DNA of 11,575 nt from an uncultured Clostridium sp. (GTDB lineage: Bacteria; Bacillota_A; Clostridia; TANB77; CAG-508). The stretch's first letter is position 1; every line of letters starts with the position of its first letter. Of this stretch, positions 7,452 through 11,575 are shown piece after piece. Below the pieces are notes generated by a model that had not been told where the DNA came from, ran no database searches, and was given only the letters and a program-made list of their open reading frames with translations. The translations under genes were made by a program, and so were the position numbers. Location: assembly GCA_946491915.1 (NCBI GenBank), contig CAMLYR010000042.1:1-11575 (forward strand), in the 5' to 3' direction.

Positions 7452-8279
7452 TTACGCCATTTTCTTTTCTCTTATTAAATTACGCATTGCAAATATTTGA
7501 TCAGCAATTTCTTTTCTATCTAAAGAACCTTCTGTATATGTTCTGAAAGTTCCACTATAATATGTTCCTGCTAATGCAATAGAAACATATTCATTAATAT
7601 ATCTTACATATTTCTTCTTCTTTGGAGCAAATTGTTTATCACAACTTTGTGATGTTGATACAGCTTCTATATCTTTATAGAAATATTCATTCGTTCCTGA
7701 CTCATATACTAATCCAGTAGCGATATCTACATTTTCCCAATAAATATATAATTGGCTATCACTAAAATAGTAAACTGTATTTTGTACTAATGTATATCTT
7801 AATTTATCATCAGAACCAATTTTTACAAAATACTTTGGATCATCATCATTTTCCATTAATTGTTTTTTTGTTTTTTTGCTATTAAATAATTGTCCAAGAA
7901 GTCCTTTGCTTTTTTGTTCTATTTGAATTCTATCAGAAGCTGTTATAACTCTTGGAGCCATACCTGATGTTGCTATAGGATCTATTAAAGATACTTGTTC
8001 TTTCACAATTCCTAATCTTTCTAATGCTCTTGTTTTTGCTTTTTCTGCTTCATAAGCCATTGCTTTGTCAACATCATCCTCATGTGTAAAATCACTGAAA
8101 AATTTGTTATTCACCCATAAAACAATTGCTGCGATTACTGCTACAAATCCTAAAAACCTAAAAAATGCTACTGGTACTAAAAAACAAATTAATCCAATGA
8201 TAAGTACTAGTAGTGGTACTACGGTCTTTTTTCCTCCAAAATATGGTCTAATGTTACTACGATTGAAATTTTCTTCCAT
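7452..8279 (-). CDS. hypothetical membrane protein with two N-terminal helices
   Basis: A 275-aa protein I cannot assign to a named family. Two hydrophobic helices at about 20-38 and 41-57 form a short hairpin; a charged helix follows (68-95). The C-terminal half (about 150-275) is rich in aromatic and beta-prone residues (YFSDSQLYIYWENV, EYFYKDIEAV) and ends in a helix, reminiscent of a PH-like fold, though this is a guess. With such a hairpin both termini would face the cytoplasm. ATG at 8279 follows GGGAGG. It lies 45 nt after the zinc-ribbon/TPR gene on the same strand, with no terminator between them, so the two are probably one operon and may interact. The bidirectional terminator closes the operon. 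Confidence 0.82.
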   Translation of the reverse strand: MEENFNRSNIRPYFGGKKTVVPLLVLIIGLICFLVPVAFFRFLGFVAVIAAIVLWVNNKFFSDFTHEDDVDKAMAYEAEKAKTRALERLGIVKEQVSLIDPIATSGMAPRVITASDRIQIEQKSKGLLGQLFNSKKTKKQLMENDDDPKYFVKIGSDDKLRYTLVQNTVYYFSDSQLYIYWENVDIATGLVYESGTNEYFYKDIEAVSTSQSCDKQFAPKKKKYVRYINEYVSIALAGTYYSGTFRTYTEGSLDRKEIADQIFAMRNLIREKKMA

Positions 8280-8324
8280 TTCAATTCCTCCCTTTTATTT
8301 TTTTATTTTTTAAAATTTTAATAA

Positions 8325-8924
8325 CTAAATTGATAATTTTTCGTCAAATCCATCTATTTTTAACATTTCAGCCAACATTCTTATATCTTCTTGTGTGACT
8401 GAGCTTGAAGCCCTTTGTAATTCTTCTACATAGCTTGGATCTGTTTTTAATTTTTTTAATTCATAATAATCATATTTTAAATATGCAATAAAATAACTAA
8501 ATATTCCTCTATCCTCTAACATTCTTGCCGTATTTGCTAACTCTATTGCTTGGTCTACAATATTTCTCATTTGCAAAAATGGTCTTTTTCCTTTTAATAA
8601 ACTTACTGCTGCCCAAAAATAAGCTTCTGGATTGTCTATGCTATCTTCAATTGCTTTGTCAAATTTTTCATATGCTTTATCATACATATTCAATTTTAAT
8701 AAGCACATTCCCATTGAAAGATTAATTTCTGGATTTTCTGGATGTTCTTCTAATGTTTTTTGGTATGCTCCTTTATATTTCATCGCATCTTTCATATCCA
8801 TACCATACACACTATTAAATGTTGTAATCACAATTGGCCTGCCACAATATTTACAATTTTTTTCTGATGTGTCCACTGGTGCTCCACATCCTGGACATCT
8901 AATATTTATAACTTCTAGAGCCAT
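8325..8924 (-). CDS. zinc-ribbon and TPR protein, soluble
   Basis: A 199-aa protein with an N-terminal zinc ribbon (C10-x2-C13 and C24-x2-C27, CPGCG ... CKYCG) and a TPR region at about 50-135: NPEINLSMGMCLLKLNMYDKA is typical of a TPR helix pair, and DNPEAYFWAAVSLLKG continues the pattern. The C-terminus is helical. No membrane helix is present, unlike the tandem paralogues 1-3 kb away, with which it shares the ribbon-then-TPR order but little direct sequence. ATG at 8924 follows AAGGAG at 10 nt. It heads a two-gene operon with the two-helix membrane protein, so a membrane-recruited adaptor is a reasonable inference. Specific function is unknown. Confidence 0.85.
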   Translation of the reverse strand: MALEVINIRCPGCGAPVDTSEKNCKYCGRPIVITTFNSVYGMDMKDAMKYKGAYQKTLEEHPENPEINLSMGMCLLKLNMYDKAYEKFDKAIEDSIDNPEAYFWAAVSLLKGKRPFLQMRNIVDQAIELANTARMLEDRGIFSYFIAYLKYDYYELKKLKTDPSYVEELQRASSSVTQEDIRMLAEMLKIDGFDEKLSI

Positions 8925-8957
8925 GTTATTTATACTCCTTTTCTATTTTCCAATAGC

Positions 8958-8986
8958 ATTTTAACATAATACGACAAAATTTTCAA
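8958..8986 (-). promoter_or_regulatory. sigma-A-type promoter of the zinc-ribbon/TPR operon
   Basis: On the minus strand TTGAAA (8981-8986), a 17-nt spacer and TAAAAT (8958-8963), about 34 nt upstream of the start codon. The -35 context ATTGAAAAT is the same as in the two tandem zinc-ribbon promoters. It implies independent transcription from the ftsL run upstream. Confidence 0.55.
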
Positions 8987-9061
8987 TATTTTTTATAAAT
9001 TTTCTACTTCTTCAAATTTCATATATTTTCAGCATTTTTCTATTTTCTTTATATTCTTTCG

Positions 9062-9236
9062 GGACAAATCTCGCTTCGCGAGAACTTTTCTCTACTTTTC
9101 TAAATTAACTATATATATTTAAGTTCTCGAAGAAGCGTAAAGATTTGTCGACGCGAAAAATTGCATAGCAATTTTTCTGTGCAATTTTGTTTTTTTGTTG
9201 AATAGGAAAAACTCGATTTTTCCTATTCAATAAAAA
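9062..9236 (+). repeat. palindrome-rich intergenic element, copy A
   Basis: About 175 bp, repeated in opposite orientation at 10735-10908. It has three hairpins in a row. The first is an imperfect long stem between GACAAATCT (9063-9071) and AGATTTGTC (9141-9149), whose arms also contain CGCTTC and GAAGCG. The second is a perfect 10-bp stem GAAAAATTGC/GCAATTTTTC with a 3-nt loop (9155-9177). The third is a perfect 14-bp stem at 9198-9230 starting TTGAATAGG. No coding sequence is evident. It lies between the ftsL terminator and the promoter of the zinc-ribbon operon. The structure suggests a non-autonomous, MITE-like or REP-like dispersed element. Confidence 0.85.
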
Positions 9237-9268
9237 AATAGATAACTGTTTTTTCACAATTATCTATT
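9231..9268 (-). terminator. intrinsic terminator of the rsmH-ftsL run
   Basis: On the minus strand AATAGATAA (9260-9268) pairs with TTATCTATT (9237-9245). The stem can be extended by TTGT/ACAG with one wobble pair around a GAAAAAA loop, and it is followed directly by TTTTTA. The upstream arm begins at the ftsL stop codon. The U-tract coincides with the last bases of element copy A. Confidence 0.7.
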
Positions 9269-9757
9269 AAAAATCTTATCTACTAATTTTTCAAACCAAT
9301 TCTCATTATTATCGCTAATCTCCACTTTTTCTGTTGCAGATTCTATATAATCTTTTTTTGGTAAACTAACATATACAGTTTGTTTATTGGTTAATTTTTG
9401 CATACCTAATTTTTCTTTTGCTTGCTTCTCTATATTACTTAAGTTTAAGCTATTTTCTATACTTACTTGTAATTGTTCATTTTCTTTTTGTAATGAAGAT
9501 AGCTGTGTTCTTAAATTTTGTATCTCATTAAACTTTTCATTAATTTGAGTATTTCGATAACTTATGGTAAACAATACAGCAAATATAGCCATAACTAATA
9601 AAGTTGCTTTTTTATGTTTCCTCTTTTGCTCTTTTGATAGCTTGACATCTTGTTTTGGCAAGTCTTTTACAACTTTAATATTTTGTTTTTTCTTTTCTCT
9701 TTTATATTCTGGCTCTAGTTTTCTTGGACTTGTTTCATATTGATATCTTGTTGCCAT
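9260..9757 (-). CDS. ftsL: cell division protein FtsL
   Basis: A small bitopic division protein that forms part of the FtsL/DivIC/DivIB (FtsQ) complex which activates septal peptidoglycan synthesis. It has a basic cytoplasmic N-terminus (1-50), one membrane helix at about 51-67, a heptad-like coiled coil at 70-103 (LRTQLSSLQKENEQLQVSI), and the LSNIEKQAKEKLGMQ motif (107-120) typical of the FtsL/DivIC family. Sequence alone does not separate FtsL from DivIC; the position 32 nt after rsmH decides for FtsL. Length (165 aa) is on the long side because of the basic N-terminus. ATG at 9757 follows AGGAGGTG. Normally ftsI/spoVD comes next; here a terminator and an intergenic element follow instead, so the penicillin-binding protein gene must be elsewhere. 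Confidence 0.88.
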   Translation of the reverse strand: MATRYQYETSPRKLEPEYKREKKKQNIKVVKDLPKQDVKLSKEQKRKHKKATLLVMAIFAVLFTISYRNTQINEKFNEIQNLRTQLSSLQKENEQLQVSIENSLNLSNIEKQAKEKLGMQKLTNKQTVYVSLPKKDYIESATEKVEISDNNENWFEKLVDKIFNR

Positions 9758-9789
9758 AGGTTATCTCACCTCCTCTTTACTTTTGTTTA

Positions 9790-10719
9790 TTATATCTTCT
9801 CAAAAATTCTTAATTTTGCACTTTTGCTTCTAGAATTTTCTTCTTGTTCTTCTTTTGTTGCAATAATTGGTTTTTTGGTAATAATTTTCCCCAATGTTTT
9901 TGCTCCACATACACAATATGGTAAATCTGGTGGGCAAGTACATTTTCCTTTTGCTTCTATGTAAGCATTTTTGACTGCTCTATCTTCTAAGGAATGGAAT
10001 GTAATGATACATAATCTTCCTTGTGGTTTTAAGCAATCAATACAGTCTTTTACTGTATGATATAATGGTTTAATTTCATTATTAACTTCTATTCTTATTG
10101 CTTGAAATGTTCTTTTAGCTGGATGTCCAACATTTTGTTTTGATTTTGGAATAGATTTTTCAATAATATCTACTAACTCTTTTGTTGTGTTAATTGTTTT
10201 TTCTTTTCTATAATTACAAATATTTTTTGCAATTTGTCTTGAAAATCGTTCTTCTCCATATTCATAAATGATATTTGCCAATTCCTTTTCAGAATAGTAA
10301 TTCACAACTCTTTTAGCTGTTAACTCTTGGTTTTTATCCATTCTCATATCTAGTTCATTTTCACCTAAGTAACTAAATCCTCTATTTCTTTCATCTAATT
10401 GATATGAAGAAACCCCTAAATCTAATAAAATTCCATCCACCTGATTGATTCCAAGTTTTTGTAATATTTCTTTTATATTATCATGATTATCATGGATATA
10501 TGTTACATTTTTATATTCTGATAGTCTTTCTTTTGAAGCTTTTAAAGCTTCTTCGTCTCTATCAATGCCAATTAATTTCCCCTTACTTGATAATCTTTTT
10601 ACAATTTCTATACTATGTCCTGCTCCTCCCATTGTGCCATCTACATATATACCATCTGGCTTTATCTGTAACCCTTCTATACATTCTTGTAGCAAGACCG
10701 GTTTATGCTCAAATTTCAA
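9790..10719 (-). CDS. rsmH: 16S rRNA (cytosine1402-N4)-methyltransferase RsmH
   Basis: Methylates N4 of C1402 in 16S rRNA in the ribosomal P site, using S-adenosylmethionine; formerly called MraW. At 309 aa it has the normal length. Visible motifs are [10 protein letters not shown] at 27-36 (SAM-binding motif I), GIDRD at 51-55, [10 protein letters not shown] at 96-105, [11 protein letters not shown] at 203-213, and [10 protein letters not shown] at 238-247. The Cys-rich [14 protein letters not shown] stretch at 259-272 is common in Bacillota members. The start is TTG at 10719, five bases after GAGGTG, and it gives the canonical [10 protein letters not shown] opening. It precedes ftsL by 32 nt. 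Its ribosome binding site begins right beside the end of intergenic element copy B, so its natural link to mraZ transcription is interrupted. Confidence 0.97.
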   Translation of the reverse strand: MKFEHKPVLLQECIEGLQIKPDGIYVDGTMGGAGHSIEIVKRLSSKGKLIGIDRDEEALKASKERLSEYKNVTYIHDNHDNIKEILQKLGINQVDGILLDLGVSSYQLDERNRGFSYLGENELDMRMDKNQELTAKRVVNYYSEKELANIIYEYGEERFSRQIAKNICNYRKEKTINTTKELVDIIEKSIPKSKQNVGHPAKRTFQAIRIEVNNEIKPLYHTVKDCIDCLKPQGRLCIITFHSLEDRAVKNAYIEAKGKCTCPPDLPYCVCGAKTLGKIITKKPIIATKEEQEENSRSKSAKLRIFEKI

Positions 10720-10734
10720 TTTTACACCTCTTAC

Positions 10735-10908
10735 TTTTTATTGAATAGGAAAATCACTTTTCCAATTCAATAGAAAAACATCATTGCACAGAAAAATTGC
10801 TATGCAATTTTTCGCGTCGACAAATCTTTACGCTTCTTCGAGAATTTAAATATATATCGTTCATTATTAAAAAAGTAGAGAAAAATTCTCTCAAAGCGAG
10901 ATTTGTCC
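10735..10908 (-). repeat. palindrome-rich intergenic element, copy B (inverted relative to copy A)
   Basis: A 174-bp copy of the element at 9062-9236 in opposite orientation, sharing both ends (GGACAAATCTCGCTT at one end, CCTATTCAATAAAAA at the other). A 62-bp core is identical between copies (10783-10844 versus 9124-9185); differences cluster in the outer hairpins, where the stems are largely kept (for example TTGAAT-TGG facing CCTATTCAA with a single mismatch). It sits directly upstream of the rsmH ribosome binding site. Confidence 0.85.
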
Positions 10909-10918
10909 TTATACTTAA

Positions 10919-10948
10919 ACAACTGGTAATTAGAAAACTACCAGTTGT
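10919..10948. terminator. perfect 10-bp hairpin between mraZ and rsmH, possible terminator
   Basis: ACAACTGGTA (10919-10928) and TACCAGTTGT (10939-10948) pair perfectly around a 10-nt loop. It is the most GC-containing stem in the gap. On the minus strand it is followed by only TTAAG, and on the plus strand by CTTTATCTTT, so the U-tract is weak either way. It might end mraZ transcripts. Confidence 0.4.
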
Positions 10949-11077
10949 CTTTATCTTTGTATATCGTCTTTTTTCTTTTGGGTTTCAAATTGTTTTCACG
11001 AATTCTTTTGTTCATATTCGCTTTTGTATCTTACCGTTTTTTGATTTGTATCCTAGAATCTTCTGTACTTTAAAAAA

Positions 11078-11199
11078 TTTATCTTTTGTATTTTTTAAAG
11101 CTTTTGTATTTTTATCTTTTGTATACTTATCTTTTGTTTTCTTTTTAAATTTATCTTTTGTAAATTTTGAATTTATCTTTTGTATGTTTGTCTTTTGTA
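11078..11199 (-). repeat. short interspersed direct repeats, TACAAAAGATAAA
   Basis: On the minus strand, directly after mraZ, the 13-mer TACAAAAGATAAA or close variants occur six times, at 11187-11199 (with GACAAA), 11172-11184, 11150-11162, 11126-11138 (one end changed), 11111-11123 and 11078-11090. Shorter CAAAAG half-units continue to about 11022. Spacing is irregular (15-33 nt start to start), so this is not a simple tandem repeat. The rest of the 10949-11216 stretch is A/T-rich with no gene that I can support. A small hairpin (11202-11226) overlaps the mraZ stop codon but has no U-tract. Confidence 0.75.
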
Positions 11200-11219
11200 T
11201 TTATATAAACTTTTTCAAG

Positions 11220-11575
11220 TTATATACCTAGATTTGCCATGTTTTCAGCAATTTCATCTGCTGATATATCTTCATCGCATTTTTCCCAAATGCCTTTATC
11301 CCATATTTCTAGTCTTGTCCCAACACCGATGATTACGACTTCTTTTTCTAGATTTGCTGCATTTCTTAAATTATTTGGTATTAAAAATCTTCCTTGCTTG
11401 TCTATTTCACATTCTGTTGCACCTGATAAGAAAAATCTTACAAAGTTTCTAGCATTTTTATCAGAAAGAGGTAATGCTTTTAATTTTGTTTCAAAGTTTA
11501 ACCATTCTTCTTGTGAAAAAGCAAATAGACATCCATCTAACCCTTTTGTTACGATGAATTTTTCTCCCATATCTT
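11220..11575 (-). CDS. mraZ: transcriptional regulator MraZ, 5' end outside the window
   Basis: MraZ is a DNA-binding AbrB-like protein that forms a ring and represses the dcw cluster by binding repeats upstream of its own gene. The reading frame is open to the window edge; the in-frame ATG at 11570 is internal, since full-length MraZ is about 143 aa and starts some 25-30 residues earlier with an MGEY-type AbrB half. What is visible is the end of the first AbrB-like repeat ([16 protein letters not shown]) and the complete second one ([17 protein letters not shown], then [19 protein letters not shown]), both strongly conserved in the family. The stop is TAA at 11220. The promoter and MraZ operator repeats would lie outside the window. 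Unusually, about 500 bp without a gene separate it from rsmH. Confidence 0.95.
   Translation of the reverse strand, partial: DMGEKFIVTKGLDGCLFAFSQEEWLNFETKLKALPLSDKNARNFVRFFLSGATECEIDKQGRFLIPNNLRNAANLEKEVVIIGVGTRLEIWDKGIWEKCDEDISADEIAENMANLGI

Noticed and set aside
9062..10908. CRISPR array or composite transposon
   Set aside because: There are only two copies in inverted orientation, no regular spacers, and no transposase or cas gene in the window.
11078..11199. MraZ operator repeats
   Set aside because: The 13-mers do not resemble known MraZ recognition repeats and lie downstream, not upstream, of mraZ.
11015..11200. A 62-codon minus-strand open frame with TKDK-like repeats
   Set aside because: It begins right after a stop codon and has no ATG, GTG or TTG start or ribosome binding site; the openness follows from the A-rich repeats.
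10797..11231. A 144-codon plus-strand open frame
   Set aside because: It runs through element B, a hairpin and the short repeats, consists mainly of Phe/Val/Leu from TTT-rich DNA, and has no convincing ribosome binding site.

Overview
The window comes from a very AT-rich, low-GC Gram-positive-type genome, most likely an uncultured Clostridia or other Bacillota lineage. The basis is strong AGGAGG-type ribosome binding sites, TTGAAA/TATATT-like promoters, U-tract terminators, and a mraZ-rsmH-ftsL run that reads like the start of a Bacillota division and cell-wall (dcw) cluster. Species cannot be called from the sequence alone.

Right part (about 9.06-11.58 kb, minus strand): mraZ (cut by the window edge), rsmH with a TTG start, and ftsL. 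The usual next dcw genes (ftsI/spoVD, mraY, murD) do not follow; a hairpin plus U-tract terminator closes the run at the ftsL stop codon. The rsmH-ftsL pair is bracketed by two copies, in opposite orientation, of a palindrome-rich intergenic element of about 175 bp. The 500-bp mraZ-rsmH gap holds one of these copies, a 10-bp perfect hairpin, and a series of short repeats (TACAAAAGATAAA on the minus strand).

Middle part (5.5-8.99 kb): four genes of unassigned function. Two tandem plus-strand paralogues each have an N-terminal four-Cys zinc ribbon, a TPR-like stretch and a C-terminal membrane anchor; their promoters are duplicated too. They converge, across a bidirectional terminator, on a minus-strand two-gene operon: a soluble zinc-ribbon/TPR protein and a protein with two N-terminal membrane helices.

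Left part (0.05-5.46 kb, minus strand): a compact three-gene operon with gaps of 21 and 12 nt. It encodes a HerA/VirB4-like (DUF87-type) P-loop ATPase of 896 aa; a 735-aa protein with about 250 residues of extremely acidic repeats and a C-terminal papain-like cysteine peptidase domain; and a 158-aa orphan protein. The operon diverges from the zinc-ribbon genes across an intergenic region with a perfect 14-bp inverted repeat.

The most interesting hypothesis is that the ATPase, the acidic papain-like protein and the small partner form an ATPase-driven effector or protein-processing cassette, with the zinc-ribbon/TPR membrane proteins as possible envelope partners. This rests on gene order and domain logic; nothing in the window proves secretion or toxicity.
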